A stretch of 64,000 nucleotides of DNA from the NCBI GenBank assembly GCA_009842325.1, contig VYFQ01000037.1, positions 1 through 64,000 of the forward strand, read 5' to 3'. Source of the stretch: Acidimicrobiaceae bacterium. Its GTDB lineage: Bacteria; Actinomycetota; Acidimicrobiia; Acidimicrobiales; Aldehydirespiratoraceae. Each line of letters begins with the position of its first letter. Position 1 is the stretch's first letter. The position numbers were made by a program, and so were the translations under genes. Under the pieces are notes generated by a model. It was not told where the DNA came from. It made no database searches and was given only the letters and a program-made list of their open reading frames with translations. Below, piece after piece: positions 45,050 to 54,242 of the stretch.

Positions 45050-46342
45050 TCAGGAGGTGGCGCGCTCCACGTGGCCGCCGTAGCCGACCGTGCCCGACAC
45101 GCCGGCCGCGGAGCCGAGGCGCGGCAGCGGCACGGTGCTGTACGGCCGCGACGGCGAGTAGGCCACCGGCAGGTGCTTGACACCGGCGATGAAGTTGGAT
45201 CGCAGGTAGTCGGGCTCGCCGTCGAGGCGGATGTCGGGCATCCGGCCGGCGATCTCGCGGAACATCAGCCGGATCTCCATGCGGGCCAGGCTGGCGCCCA
45301 GGCAGTAGTGCGGTCCGCCCCCGCCGAAGCCGACATGGTCGTTGGGGGTGCGCTCGATATCGAAGCGCCACGGGTCCTCGAAAGCCCGCGGATCGCGGTT
45401 GGCCGCCGCGTGCCAGAAGACCACCTTGTCGCCCGCCGCGATCCTCACCCCGCCGATCTCGTAGTCGGACAGGGCCTGGCGGCGGAAGTGCAGCACCGGG
45501 GTAGCCCAACGCACGATCTCCTCCACCGCGGTATCCATGTACCGGTCGGGGTCGGAGATGAACTTCTTCCACTGGTCACCGAAGTCGAAGAAGGCCATCA
45601 TCCCCCATGTGATCGCGTTGCGGGTGGTCTCGATGCCGGCCACGCACAACAGCAGGAAGAGCATGTCGAACTCGGCCTCGGTCAGGGCCTCGCCGTCGAC
45701 ATCGGCTGCCAGCAGCGTGGTGATGATGTCGTCGGCGGGCGTGCTGCGACGCTCCGTCTGGAGTTCGTGGGAGTAGCCGAACAACTCGGCCGCGGCCCGG
45801 AGGATGTCCTCGCGGGTCTTGATGAACTCGGGATCGGCGCGGCCGATCAGGGCGTTGCTCCAGTCGCAGACCTTGGCTCGGTCCTCGACGGGAATGCCCA
45901 TCACATCCGCGACGGCCTGAAGGGGCAGTTCCGCCGAGATATCGCGCACAAAGTCGCAGTGGCCCTGCTCCACGACATTGTCCAGGATGATGTCGGTGCG
46001 ATTCTGGAGATAGTCCTCGAGCAGGCCGATCATGCGGGGGGTGAAGCCCCGGTTGACCAGCCTGCGATAGCGGGTGTGTTGGGGCGGGTCCATGTCGACC
46101 AGCGTCGGATGGCGCGCCGAGCCCGACACGGTGCGGTTCGGGTCGAGATCGCGCATCTGCGCCCCGCTGTGGCCGGACGAGAACACGTCGGCCCGCCGGT
46201 TGACCTCCTTGACGTGAACGTGGCGGGTGACGGCCCAGTAGCCGGAGCCCCTATCTCCCTCGTCCACCCAGTGAATGCCGGGATCGGTCTCTCGCAGCCG
46301 CTCCATGACCTCGTGGTACTCCTGGCGCTGGAACAGGCCCAA
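45050..46342 (-). CDS. Cytochrome P450, CYP125-like
   Basis: A 430-residue soluble P450. The I-helix oxygen motif is AGIETT, the ExxR motif EEIVRW, and the heme loop FGGGGPHYCLGASLARME. LVDMDPPQHTRYRRLVNRGFTP and the heme loop resemble the CYP125 steroid C26/27-hydroxylases. A ferredoxin partner is not in the window. The first in-frame start (TTG, 46342) omits upstream residues GVDLWDL that belong to the family. An ATG at 46373 with GGAG ahead would restore them if one C were absent from a CCCC run at 46367-46370, so the 5' end appears frameshifted. Confidence 0.85.
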   Translation of the reverse strand: MGLFQRQEYHEVMERLRETDPGIHWVDEGDRGSGYWAVTRHVHVKEVNRRADVFSSGHSGAQMRDLDPNRTVSGSARHPTLVDMDPPQHTRYRRLVNRGFTPRMIGLLEDYLQNRTDIILDNVVEQGHCDFVRDISAELPLQAVADVMGIPVEDRAKVCDWSNALIGRADPEFIKTREDILRAAAELFGYSHELQTERRSTPADDIITTLLAADVDGEALTEAEFDMLFLLLCVAGIETTRNAITWGMMAFFDFGDQWKKFISDPDRYMDTAVEEIVRWATPVLHFRRQALSDYEIGGVRIAAGDKVVFWHAAANRDPRAFEDPWRFDIERTPNDHVGFGGGGPHYCLGASLARMEIRLMFREIAGRMPDIRLDGEPDYLRSNFIAGVKHLPVAYSPSRPYSTVPLPRLGSAAGVSGTVGYGGHVERATS

Positions 46343-46420
46343 GTCCCACAGGTCGACGCCCTCGGCGGGGCATCGCTGCGCTCCGTGATCGAGGGGACAA
46401 CCTGCTAGCCGCTCTTCAGA

Positions 46421-46448
46421 GGTGCTGATGCACCCACCTTAATGGTGG
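46421..46448. promoter_or_regulatory. Two adjoining dyads in the P450/SnoaL divergent gap
   Basis: GGTGC-TGAT-GCACC (46421-46434) runs directly into CCACC-TTAAT-GGTGG (46434-46448). They sit between the divergent starts of the P450 and SnoaL genes and are good candidates for a shared operator. Confidence 0.45.
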
Positions 46449-46470
46449 CGGCCAGCCCTATCGTGGGGCG

Positions 46471-46926
46471 GTGGACCTGCAGACCCTCATCGACCGCGCC
46501 GAGATCACCGATCTCCTGACCCGCTACGCCAGAGCCGTCGACCGGAAGGACTGGGACCTCTTCCGCAGCGTCTTCACCCCCGACGCCCGCATCGACTACA
46601 CCCAGGTGGGAGGCGTCGCCGGCGACCTCGACACAGTCGTCGGCTTCCTGGCGCAGGTCATGCCGATGTTCGAGTCCATGCAGCACTTGATCTCCAACAT
46701 CGACATCGCCGTCGACGGCGACGAGGCCAAGGTCACCGCCATGGTTTACAACCCGCTGAAGCTTCCCGACAGCCCTATGTGGGCCACCGGAGGGTGGTAC
46801 CACCACGAACTGGTGCGCACACCCGAGGGCTGGCGGAGCCGGTCCCTGGTGGAGGAGGCCAGCTGGTTCGACGGCGTCCCCGAGCCCGAGAAGCCGGCCA
46901 GCACCAACTCTGCCGGCCAGGACTGA
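46471..46926 (+). CDS. SnoaL-like (NTF2-fold) protein
   Basis: A 151-residue NTF2-fold protein with LIDRAEITDLLTRYARAVDRKDWDLFRSVFTPDARIDYT at its start, the hallmark of SnoaL_4-type proteins. Relatives act as isomerases, hydratases or aromatic-ring modifiers in catabolic clusters; the Asp/His that would be catalytic cannot be assigned here. GTG start. It leads a probable operon with the CoA transferase (41 bp on) and the NUDIX gene. Confidence 0.78.
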   Translation: MDLQTLIDRAEITDLLTRYARAVDRKDWDLFRSVFTPDARIDYTQVGGVAGDLDTVVGFLAQVMPMFESMQHLISNIDIAVDGDEAKVTAMVYNPLKLPDSPMWATGGWYHHELVRTPEGWRSRSLVEEASWFDGVPEPEKPASTNSAGQD

Positions 46927-46967
46927 GCCGGAGCGCGGCCAACACCCGGCAAGGAGCGCGCGACACC

Positions 46968-48158
46968 ATGCCAGGCCCCCTGCACGGAGTGCGCATCGTG
47001 GAGATGTGCGTGGCGGTGACCGGCCCCCTGGCGGTGATGCTGCTGGTTGACCAGGGAGCCGAGGCGATCAAGGTTGAGGAGCCCGGCTTCGGCGACCAGG
47101 GTCGTTTCGCGGGCGTCGTCTCGGGAGGCATTTCGGCGCTCTTCCAGATGTGCAACCGGGGCAAGCGCTCGGTGGCGATGGACTGCACCGACCCCCGGGG
47201 CGTCGAGGTCGTGCTCGACCTGTGCGCCGAGGCCGACGTGTTCGCACAGAACATGCGTCCCGGGGTCATCGAGCGGCTCGGCCTCAGCTACGCCGAGGTC
47301 TCGGCCCGCAATCCCGACATCGTCTACGCCTCTATATCCGGGTTCGGCCCCGACGGCCCCTACGCTCACCGTCGGGTGTACGACTCGGTGATCCAGGCCC
47401 AATCCGGGCTGGTCGGCAACCAGACCGGCCCCAACGACGAGTCCCCCCGGTTCCTGCGCCAGGCGGCGGCTGACAAGGTCACCGCCTACACGGCCGCGCA
47501 GGCCATCACGGCCGCCCTGTTCGTCCGCGAGCGGGGCGCGGGCGGCCAGCACCTGCAGCTCTCGATGCTGGACGCCTCGGTGGGGTTCCTGTTCGCGGAC
47601 GCGGCCGCCCACGAGGTAGCCCTCGACAACGAGCAACGGCATCTCGCCCAGTCTTTTTCGGCTCATCAGCGCGCGATTGCCTTCGCTGACGGCCATGCCG
47701 TGGTGGCCGCCCTGACCGATTCGGAGTTCCACGGCATGGCCAAGGCCTTCGGGGTGGACTCGAGCGACCCCCGGCTGGCAACCATGGCCGACCGCCAGCG
47801 CCACCGGGAGCAGACCAGCATGGTGTTCCGCATGGTTCACGCCGCCGCGGCCGCCATGCCCCTGGCCGAAGCGATGGAGACTCTCGACCGCCACGAAGTC
47901 CCCTTCGGCGTGGTTCTGGGCGTCGAGGACCTGGCGACTGACGCTCAGGCCGTCCACAACCAGATATTCGAGGAACACGACCACCCGGCCATGGGCCGGG
48001 TCCGCCAGCCACGGCCCGCGGCCCGCTTCTCCGCCACGCCGGCGGAGTTGCACCGGCCGTCGTCTCCCATCCACGGCCAGCACACCGACGAAGTGCTCGC
48101 AGAGCTGGGCTGGGGTCACCGGATCGACGAACTGCGAGCGGACGGCGTGATCAAGTGA
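46968..48158 (+). CDS. CaiB/BaiF-family CoA transferase
   Basis: A 396-residue class III CoA transferase. It begins LHGVRIVEMCVAVTGPLAVMLLVDQGAEAIKVEEPGFGDQ, has NRGKRSVAMDCTDPRGVEVVLDL, and the catalytic aspartate fits QLSMLDASVGFLF. It should move CoA between carboxylic acids, activating a substrate for beta-oxidation. AAGGAG lies at 46951-46956 before the ATG. It sits between SnoaL and NUDIX genes and overlaps the latter (GTGA). Some residues (e.g. the usual RPDVPYLDA part) differ, so the substrate is unclear. Confidence 0.85.
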   Translation: MPGPLHGVRIVEMCVAVTGPLAVMLLVDQGAEAIKVEEPGFGDQGRFAGVVSGGISALFQMCNRGKRSVAMDCTDPRGVEVVLDLCAEADVFAQNMRPGVIERLGLSYAEVSARNPDIVYASISGFGPDGPYAHRRVYDSVIQAQSGLVGNQTGPNDESPRFLRQAAADKVTAYTAAQAITAALFVRERGAGGQHLQLSMLDASVGFLFADAAAHEVALDNEQRHLAQSFSAHQRAIAFADGHAVVAALTDSEFHGMAKAFGVDSSDPRLATMADRQRHREQTSMVFRMVHAAAAAMPLAEAMETLDRHEVPFGVVLGVEDLATDAQAVHNQIFEEHDHPAMGRVRQPRPAARFSATPAELHRPSSPIHGQHTDEVLAELGWGHRIDELRADGVIK

Positions 48159-48934
48159 CGCAGACCCCCGCACACGACGTCGGTGCCGGGCCCCGGGCGT
48201 CATTCGATCGCGAGATGCTGCTCTTCGAGGAGTGGCGCAAGCAGTTCGAGCGAGACGGCGAGGCACCCGCCATCCCGGCGGCCACCGTGGTCGTGCTGCG
48301 GGACGGCCCCGAGGGCGTGGAGTCGCTGATGCTGCGCAAGAACTCCCACATCGCCTTCGGCGGGATGTGGGTGTTCCCCGGGGGCCGGATCGACGACGGC
48401 GACTACGACGGCTCCGGCGACATGATCACGGCCGCCCGCCACGCCGCGGCCCGGGAGGCCCGGGAGGAGGCTGCGATCTCGCTCGACGCCGCCGGCCTGG
48501 TGCACTTTTCCTACTGGATGCCCCCGCCGATAGCGCCAAAGCGCTTCGCGACGTGGTTCTTCGCGGCAGAGGCACCCGCTGAGGAAGTCCGCATCGACGA
48601 CGGCGAGATAACCCACCACGAGTGGATGACCCCGGCCGGGGCCATGCGACGCCGCGACGCCGGAGAGATCGAGTTGATCGCTCCGACGTGGGTGACGCTG
48701 CACACCCTCGGCGGCTACTCCACGGTGGCCGGCGCGCTGGACGGTCTGAGCCGTCGCCGCCCCCGCCGCTACGAGCCTCGGCTCGGCACCGGGGAGCACG
48801 GACCGGTGTCGATGTGGTACGGCGACGCCGGCTACGCGACCGGCGACGCCTCCGTGCCCGGACCCCGCCACCGGCTCGAGATGACCCCCGACGGATACCT
48901 GTTCGACGAGTCCGGCTACACGGACCCCGACTAG
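48155..48934 (+). CDS. NUDIX hydrolase
   Basis: A protein of 259 residues with a NUDIX fold. The segment GGMWVFPGGRID followed by AARHAAAREAREEAAI gives the GX5EX7REUXEEXGU-type box, although the spacing between GG and the REAREE helix is longer than usual. It resembles the NUDT19/YfcD-like CoA or acyl-CoA diphosphatases. Its place right after a CoA transferase supports a CoA-related substrate. The tail (from about 190) is extra. The GTG start overlaps the CoA transferase stop. Confidence 0.78.
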   Translation: MTQTPAHDVGAGPRASFDREMLLFEEWRKQFERDGEAPAIPAATVVVLRDGPEGVESLMLRKNSHIAFGGMWVFPGGRIDDGDYDGSGDMITAARHAAAREAREEAAISLDAAGLVHFSYWMPPPIAPKRFATWFFAAEAPAEEVRIDDGEITHHEWMTPAGAMRRRDAGEIELIAPTWVTLHTLGGYSTVAGALDGLSRRRPRRYEPRLGTGEHGPVSMWYGDAGYATGDASVPGPRHRLEMTPDGYLFDESGYTDPD

Positions 48935-48968
48935 CCGCGCACGGGAGCCAGCCGGAAGCGTCCACATG

Positions 48969-49015
48969 AACTTCTGTCAGTTTTCCACCTGTGCGGTGGT
49001 TACTTGACAGGAGTT
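48969..49015. repeat. Nested palindrome, type C (47 bp)
   Basis: Outer arms AACTTCTGTCA (48969-48979) and TGACAGGAGTT (49005-49015) pair at 10 of 11 positions. The 25-bp interior is 5-nt spacer, CCACC, TGTGC loop, GGTGG, 5-nt spacer. This is the layout of the GAATTGGCAGC elements with a different sequence. It covers the stop codon of the alpha/beta hydrolase gene in a convergent gap and may work as a two-way terminator. Confidence 0.6.
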
Positions 49016-49902
49016 CGCAGCAGATCCTCAATCAACGCGACCAGCTCCAAGGGGCGGTCGCCCTGGATCGAGTGGCCCGCGCCGTCCACTACCTCGTGGA
49101 CCGTTCCGGGCAGCCGTCGCTTCCACTCGGCCACGTCGGCATCGTCGATGACGCTCCAAGCACCGCCCTGCCAGAGCGCGGCCGGCGCGGTGATGGCCGA
49201 GACCTTCTCCCACAGGCCCTCAAAGTCGATTTCGGCCCTGTCGCCGCTTTGCCAGTCCCGCGTGCGGTCGTAGTTCCACGTCCAGCGGCCGTCGTCCATC
49301 TCGTGGGCGTTGTGCAGCACGCCCCGGCGCAGCGATGACTCGCTGCGGGTGGGGTTGTGCTCGATGGTGCGTTGCAGGATCGTCTCGAAGCTGTCGAAGT
49401 GCTCCGGGCCGTCGATGAAGGCGATGATGGGCTCGGCCTTCTTGTGGTCGGTGCCCGGCGTCACGTCCACCACCCCAAGGCGCCTCACCAGGTCGGGGTG
49501 GTCGGCGGCCAGGCAGATAGCGGTGAGACCGCCGAGCGACATGCCCACCACGGCCTCGGCCCTCGGCGCCAGCGCCTCCATCACCACAGCCACATCGCCG
49601 GCCATCGACGCCGGGCCGTAGTCGTGGGCCGGCCGGTGGTCGGAGTAGCCGTGGCCTGGCAGGTCCACCGCCACCAGCGGCCGTCCGAGGGCCAGCGCCA
49701 CCGTGTCCCAGGTGTGGGCGTTCTGGGCGCCGCCGTGGATCAGCACCAACTCGGGCTCGGCGGTGCCCCACACCAGGGCCGACAGTCGCAGCCCCGACGG
49801 CAGCGCCACTGATTCCCGGCGGACTGTGGGCGGGCCCTGCCACTTCAGGTCGTATTCGGCGGCGTTCTCACCGAACAGCCCGAACTCGTCGTAGTCGACC
49901 AT
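49000..49902 (-). CDS. Alpha/beta hydrolase
   Basis: A 300-residue alpha/beta-fold hydrolase. The oxyanion strand is LVLIHGGAQNAHTW, the nucleophile elbow is VGMSLGG with Ser as catalytic residue, and the end VVDGAGHSIQGDRP supplies the His. It resembles MhpC-like C-C bond hydrolases and epoxide or ester hydrolases; the exact substrate is not evident. Stands alone between a NUDIX gene (convergent) and the ABC exporter permease (9 bp). Confidence 0.82.
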   Translation of the reverse strand: MVDYDEFGLFGENAAEYDLKWQGPPTVRRESVALPSGLRLSALVWGTAEPELVLIHGGAQNAHTWDTVALALGRPLVAVDLPGHGYSDHRPAHDYGPASMAGDVAVVMEALAPRAEAVVGMSLGGLTAICLAADHPDLVRRLGVVDVTPGTDHKKAEPIIAFIDGPEHFDSFETILQRTIEHNPTRSESSLRRGVLHNAHEMDDGRWTWNYDRTRDWQSGDRAEIDFEGLWEKVSAITAPAALWQGGAWSVIDDADVAEWKRRLPGTVHEVVDGAGHSIQGDRPLELVALIEDLLRTPVK

Positions 49903-49911
49903 CCGGCGATG

Positions 49912-50733
49912 CTAGGCCGGGACGGGTCGGCGGCGGCGACGGGACGACCGGCCGGCAATCACCGGCGGCTCCCAACTGAACCGCCACGCGGCCACCGCCG
50001 CACCGGCCGCCAGCCAGATCAGCAGCACGCCGAGCCGGTGCCACTCGAAGGCGGGGGCATCCGAGAACGGGTTCATGGCCTCGCCGAAGGCCAGCCCGAA
50101 GTGCTTGAGGGGGAAGATGTTCCCCAGCAGGTCCAGCCAAGCGGGAGTGTCGGTGCCGAAGGGGACGAAGATGTTGGAGATGAAGGCCAGCGGCAACAGG
50201 GTGGCGTTGGCGATGGGCACCGCCATGTTCACCGACCGGGCCACCGAGGAGAGCGCCAGGCCGAGCGCGGCGAACGACGCCGCCCCGACCGCGAACGTGA
50301 CGAGCATGGCCGGGACTTTGGCCGCCTCGACGTTCACGCCATAGGCCGCGACCCCCAGAACGACCATGGCGGCCACTCCCAGCGCCGCGATCCAGACCGC
50401 CGACAGCACCACCCCGCCGAGATAGATCCAGGGCGGCAGGGGCGTGCCCCGCACCCGCTTGAGGATGCCGAGCTCGCGCCGGCTGGCCAGGTTGATCCCG
50501 ATATTGGTGTAGGTGGACGACGCCGCCGCGAAGACGGCCAGACCGGGCGTGTAGAACTGGCTGCTGCTGACCCGGCCGTAGACGGTGTCGAAGGGGTCGT
50601 TGCCGAAGATGGCGGTGAACAGCACCATCATCAGGATCGGGAACACCAGCGTGAAGAAGGCCGCGACCGGTGTCCGCCAGAAGATCCGGTTCTGGATGCG
50701 CGTGCGGCGCCACAGCAGCCTCATGGCTCTCAT
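49912..50733 (-). CDS. ABC-2 type exporter permease
   Basis: A 273-residue membrane protein with six helices of the ABC-2 family (FFTLVFPILMMVLFTAIFG, LGILKRVRGTPLPPW, SNIFVPFGTDTPAWLDLLGNIFPLKHF). LKRVRGTP and FPLKH are typical of drug or lipid exporters of the DrrB/NodJ type. Its start overlaps the stop of the ATPase gene (ATGA). The pair could export a hydrophobic compound; the cargo is unknown. Confidence 0.85.
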   Translation of the reverse strand: MRAMRLLWRRTRIQNRIFWRTPVAAFFTLVFPILMMVLFTAIFGNDPFDTVYGRVSSSQFYTPGLAVFAAASSTYTNIGINLASRRELGILKRVRGTPLPPWIYLGGVVLSAVWIAALGVAAMVVLGVAAYGVNVEAAKVPAMLVTFAVGAASFAALGLALSSVARSVNMAVPIANATLLPLAFISNIFVPFGTDTPAWLDLLGNIFPLKHFGLAFGEAMNPFSDAPAFEWHRLGVLLIWLAAGAAVAAWRFSWEPPVIAGRSSRRRRRPVPA

Positions 50734-51680
50734 GGCTCGCTGTCCCCTTCACCCGCCGCCGTATCGCCGTCGTCGCCGACAAGACTCAAGTACACGTCCT
50801 CGAGGCTCGGCGTCGAGACGGTCAGTCCTTCGAGCTCGAACCCGCGCTGGGCAGCCCACCCGGTCAGATGGGCCAGGTCGGCCGTGGGAGCGTCGGTCGT
50901 GATCTCCACCTGGCGGTCCCGCCCGACTATGTCACCCGAGATGGGGGCCAGAAGATCGGCCACCGGCTCGGCGCGGTCGGGCACGGTGAACCGGATCAGG
51001 GCCGAGCCCGCTCGGGCTCTCAGCTCCGCGGGCGTGCCCTCGGCAACAATGCGGCCCTTCGCCAGCACGGCCACGCGATCGGCCAGAGTTTCGGCCTCGT
51101 CGAGGTAGTGGGTAGTCAGCAGCACGGCCCGCTGCTCCGATGCGAGCCTCTCGACCAGTTCCCAGCCCCGCCGACGGGCTACGGGGTCGAATCCGGTGGT
51201 CGGCTCATCGAGGAACACCACGTCGGGATCGCCTACCAGCCCCAGGGCCATGTCGATGCGGCGCTTCTGCCCTCCCGACAGGGTGGAGATGCGGGCATCG
51301 GCCTTCTCGTCAAGCTCCACCAGCTCGATGAGTTCGCCGGTCGGGACTGGGCGCGAGTAGGCGGCGCCGTAGAAGTCGATCGCCTCGCGCACCGTCAGTT
51401 CGGGGTCGATGCCCGAGGACTGCAGCACGATGCCGATCCGGTCCCGGAAGGAGGCACCCGCCGACGCCGGATCGGTGTCGAGAACCAGCGCAGTGCCCGC
51501 CGTGCGGGTGCGGTGCCCCTCCAGGATCTCCACGATGGTGGACTTGCCCGCGCCGTTGGGCCCGAGCAGGGCGAACACCTCGCCCCGCTCCACCTCGAAC
51601 GACACGCCGTCGACGGCCCGAACCGCGCCGTAGTCCTTCACGAGCTCGCTGACGGCTACGGCCGGACCCACCCGCGGCAC
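50730..51680 (-). CDS. ABC exporter ATP-binding protein
   Basis: A 316-residue DrrA-like ATPase. Walker A GPNGAGKST, signature LSGGQKRR, Walker B DVVFLDEPTTGFDP and switch TTHYLDEAE are present, followed by a C-terminal domain (from about 220) typical of exporter ATPases. It drives the permease encoded directly after it. The GTG at 51680 yields VPRVGPAVAVSELVKDYGAV; the longer frame to 51971 runs into the divergent gene and is rejected. Confidence 0.87.
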   Translation of the reverse strand: MPRVGPAVAVSELVKDYGAVRAVDGVSFEVERGEVFALLGPNGAGKSTIVEILEGHRTRTAGTALVLDTDPASAGASFRDRIGIVLQSSGIDPELTVREAIDFYGAAYSRPVPTGELIELVELDEKADARISTLSGGQKRRIDMALGLVGDPDVVFLDEPTTGFDPVARRRGWELVERLASEQRAVLLTTHYLDEAETLADRVAVLAKGRIVAEGTPAELRARAGSALIRFTVPDRAEPVADLLAPISGDIVGRDRQVEITTDAPTADLAHLTGWAAQRGFELEGLTVSTPSLEDVYLSLVGDDGDTAAGEGDSEP

Positions 51681-51713
51681 GCTATCCGCGGCTGGAGCGG
51701 GCACGATAGGGGG

Positions 51714-52103
51714 GTGAAGCCGCTGCCGGGCATGGTGCCCATCGCAGAGTACCCCAGCCGATGGGAGGCCAACGTCGCCGCAGCCCGGCTCAAGGAGGCC
51801 GGCTACGAGGCCACGGTGCTGGTGGATCCCGCCACCGAGGTCGCCCCCCACCACGTGACCGAGCGCCTCGCCGTGCTGGTCGTGCGCACCGAGGTCGCCG
51901 ACCCGGCCGCCGAGCTGCTCGGACTGGAGCGACCCGATCTCGAGGCCGAGCGCCTGGACGCAGCCTTCCACCAGAGACGGTTCGCCGACCGGCCCGCCTG
52001 GGTGCGGTACCTGACCTGGACGCTGGTCATCGCCATACCGGGACCGATCGCCATCGCGGGCCTGCTGTTGCTATGGACGACCCTCCGGAGCCTGTTCCCG
52101 TAA
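51714..52103 (+). CDS. DUF2007-domain membrane protein
   Basis: A 129-residue protein. Residues 9-72 (VPIAEYPSRWEANVAAARLKEAGYEATVLVD) fit the DUF2007 fold, thought to act in signalling or metal sensing. The C-terminus has one helix (WTLVIAIPGPIAIAGLLLLW). The gene reads away from the ABC ATPase and is 28 bp before a P450. GTG start. Function unknown. Confidence 0.65.
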   Translation: MKPLPGMVPIAEYPSRWEANVAAARLKEAGYEATVLVDPATEVAPHHVTERLAVLVVRTEVADPAAELLGLERPDLEAERLDAAFHQRRFADRPAWVRYLTWTLVIAIPGPIAIAGLLLLWTTLRSLFP

Positions 52104-52131
52104 GCAGTCCCCCACCTAGGATGACCCTGCC

Positions 52132-53346
52132 ATGGCCATCACGCCCGTCGATCCCCGCCCCCTCGACATCCTCGACGGCGACTTCTATGTGAACGACCCC
52201 TATTCCCGTTACGCCTGGCTGCGGGAGAACTCGCCGTGCCACTGGGACGCCGTCAACGAGCTGTGGGTGCTCACTCGCTACGACGACATCGTCGCGGTGG
52301 AGACGGACAAACAACTGTTCACCAGTTCCGACCGGGAGAAGGGCGGCTACCGGCCCAACCTCCCCGCGGACCAGTCGATCATCGGTACCGACGACCCTCT
52401 GCACCAGGCCCGGCGCTCGCTGGTTTCTCGCAGGTTCACTCCCCGGGCCGTGCAGCGGTGGCGCGGCCACATCACCGCCACCGTCGACGGGTTGCTAGAT
52501 CCAGTTATCGAGCGGGGCACCGCCGAGATCGTGAACGATCTGGCCGCGCCGTTGCCGGCCAAGATGATCGGCTTGGTGCTGGGTTTCGACGACGACCTCT
52601 GGCCCAAGCTCAAGCACTGGTCGGAGGCCTCGATCGCCACCGGCGGAGGTCCCCGGTACCGCAGCCAGGAGGGCGTCGAGGCGGTGCTGGAGTTCGCGGT
52701 GGCCGCCACCGAGCTGTACACCGACAAGCAGGGATGTCCGGCCGGCGACCTGATGTCGCGCTGGATCGAGGTCGAGTCCGACGGCGGCGGGATGGTGGGC
52801 GGCTCACCGTTCGGGCTGGACCAGATCGTCTCGGACTCGCTGCTGCTGCTCGACGGCGGGGCTGAGACGACCCGCACCGTGATCGCCCGCACGCTGCTGG
52901 ATCTGGCCGACCGGCCCGACGCCTGGGCCGCGCTGAAGGCTGGGGCCGACATCGAGACCGCGGTCGAGGAGTTCATCCGCTGGGTCACCCCCATCCACAA
53001 CATGTGCCGGACGGCCACCGCCGACACCGAGTTGGGGGACCAGACCGTCCGCAAGGGCCAGCAGCTGGTCATGATGTACCCGTCGGCCAACAGGGATCCG
53101 GCCCACTTCCGCGATCCGGAGACCTACGACGTCACCCGCAGCCCCAACCACCACATCGCCTTCGGCTTCGGCACCCACTTCTGCCTGGGCGCGGCGCTGG
53201 CCCGCCTGGAGATTCAGGTCTTCTTCGAGCGCCTGCTCCAGCGGGTGGCGCGCATCGAGCGCATCGAGGGAACCCCGCAGGTGGAGATGCCCAACGCCTT
53301 TGTCCACGGCCTGCTCGAAGCCCACCTAGCCTTCACCCCGGCCTGA
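52132..53346 (+). CDS. Cytochrome P450, CYP142-like
   Basis: A 404-residue soluble P450. The I-helix is GGAETT, ExxR is EEFIRW, and the heme loop is FGFGTHFCLGAALARLE. IIGTDDPLHQARRSLVSRRFTPRAV and PIHNMCRTATADTEL closely resemble CYP142, which oxidises the steroid side chain in mycobacteria. The same class of terpenoid or sterol substrate is likely but not proven. It is followed 35 bp later by an SDR with its own ribosome binding site. Confidence 0.87.
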   Translation: MAITPVDPRPLDILDGDFYVNDPYSRYAWLRENSPCHWDAVNELWVLTRYDDIVAVETDKQLFTSSDREKGGYRPNLPADQSIIGTDDPLHQARRSLVSRRFTPRAVQRWRGHITATVDGLLDPVIERGTAEIVNDLAAPLPAKMIGLVLGFDDDLWPKLKHWSEASIATGGGPRYRSQEGVEAVLEFAVAATELYTDKQGCPAGDLMSRWIEVESDGGGMVGGSPFGLDQIVSDSLLLLDGGAETTRTVIARTLLDLADRPDAWAALKAGADIETAVEEFIRWVTPIHNMCRTATADTELGDQTVRKGQQLVMMYPSANRDPAHFRDPETYDVTRSPNHHIAFGFGTHFCLGAALARLEIQVFFERLLQRVARIERIEGTPQVEMPNAFVHGLLEAHLAFTPA

Positions 53347-53381
53347 ACCGACCGTCCGGCCGAACCCAAAAGGAGTCCCAC

Positions 53382-54209
53382 GTGTCCGAGTCGTCGTCAA
53401 GTCTCTTCAGTTACGCAGGCAAGAAGGTGGTGCTCACGGGCGGTGCCAGCGGCGTGGGCGCGGCCGCGGTGGAGCTGCTGGCCGAGGCGGGATGCACCGA
53501 CCTGACCGTCCTCGACCGCAACGAGCCCACCGGTCCGGCCACCGCCTACGTGGCCGCCGACCTGAGCGACCCCGACTCGATCGACGCAGCCTGCGAGGCC
53601 ATCGGCCCGGGCGTGGACGTGCTGTTCAACAACGCGGGAGTGGCCGGGGTGCACTCATCGGACTTCGTGCTGCGGGTCAACTACCTGGGCCTGCGCCGGC
53701 TCAGCGAGGGGCTGCTGCCGACGATGACCCGGGGCGGGGCCATCGTCAACACAGCCTCGGTAGCCGGGCAGCGCTGGCCCCAGCACCTGGCCGAGATCCT
53801 GGAGCTGATCGCTGTTGACGGCTGGGACGACGCCCTGGCCTGGATCGCGGACCACGGCGAACTGATCGATCCCGCCCCCTACGAGTTCTCCAAGGAGTTG
53901 GCCCAGGTTTGGACCATGCAAGGCTCGCGCCGCAGCTACCTCGACTACGGAGTGCGCACCAACAGCGTGTGCCCGGGCGTGATCGACACTCCCCTGCTGC
54001 ACGACTTCCGCCGCCACATGACCGAGAAGGTCATCGACTGGATGGTGGACCAATCAGCCGGGATCCTCACTCCGGCCGACATCGCCCGCACGCTGGTCAT
54101 GCTGGGCTCAGACGCCAGCGCCGCCATGAACGGCCACAACATGGTCGCCGACCACGGCTTCATGGCCTGGTTTACCACCAACCAGATCGACTTCGCCGGC
54201 CTCGCCTGA
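53382..54209 (+). CDS. 3-alpha-HSD-like short-chain dehydrogenase
   Basis: A 275-residue SDR. It has LTGGASGVGAAAV, NNAGVAG, NTASVAG, and YEFSK as the catalytic pair. The long insertion before the active site (LAEILELIAVDGWDDALAWI) is typical of the 3-alpha-hydroxysteroid dehydrogenase/coniferyl-alcohol dehydrogenase group. Together with the preceding CYP142-like P450 this hints at steroid or terpene alcohol oxidation. AAAGGAG (53369-53375) precedes GTG 53382; the frame remains open upstream, where it only overlaps the P450. Confidence 0.83.
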   Translation: MSESSSSLFSYAGKKVVLTGGASGVGAAAVELLAEAGCTDLTVLDRNEPTGPATAYVAADLSDPDSIDAACEAIGPGVDVLFNNAGVAGVHSSDFVLRVNYLGLRRLSEGLLPTMTRGGAIVNTASVAGQRWPQHLAEILELIAVDGWDDALAWIADHGELIDPAPYEFSKELAQVWTMQGSRRSYLDYGVRTNSVCPGVIDTPLLHDFRRHMTEKVIDWMVDQSAGILTPADIARTLVMLGSDASAAMNGHNMVADHGFMAWFTTNQIDFAGLA

Positions 54210-54242
54210 CGCGGTCACCCGCAGCCGCGGGTCCCGCACGTT

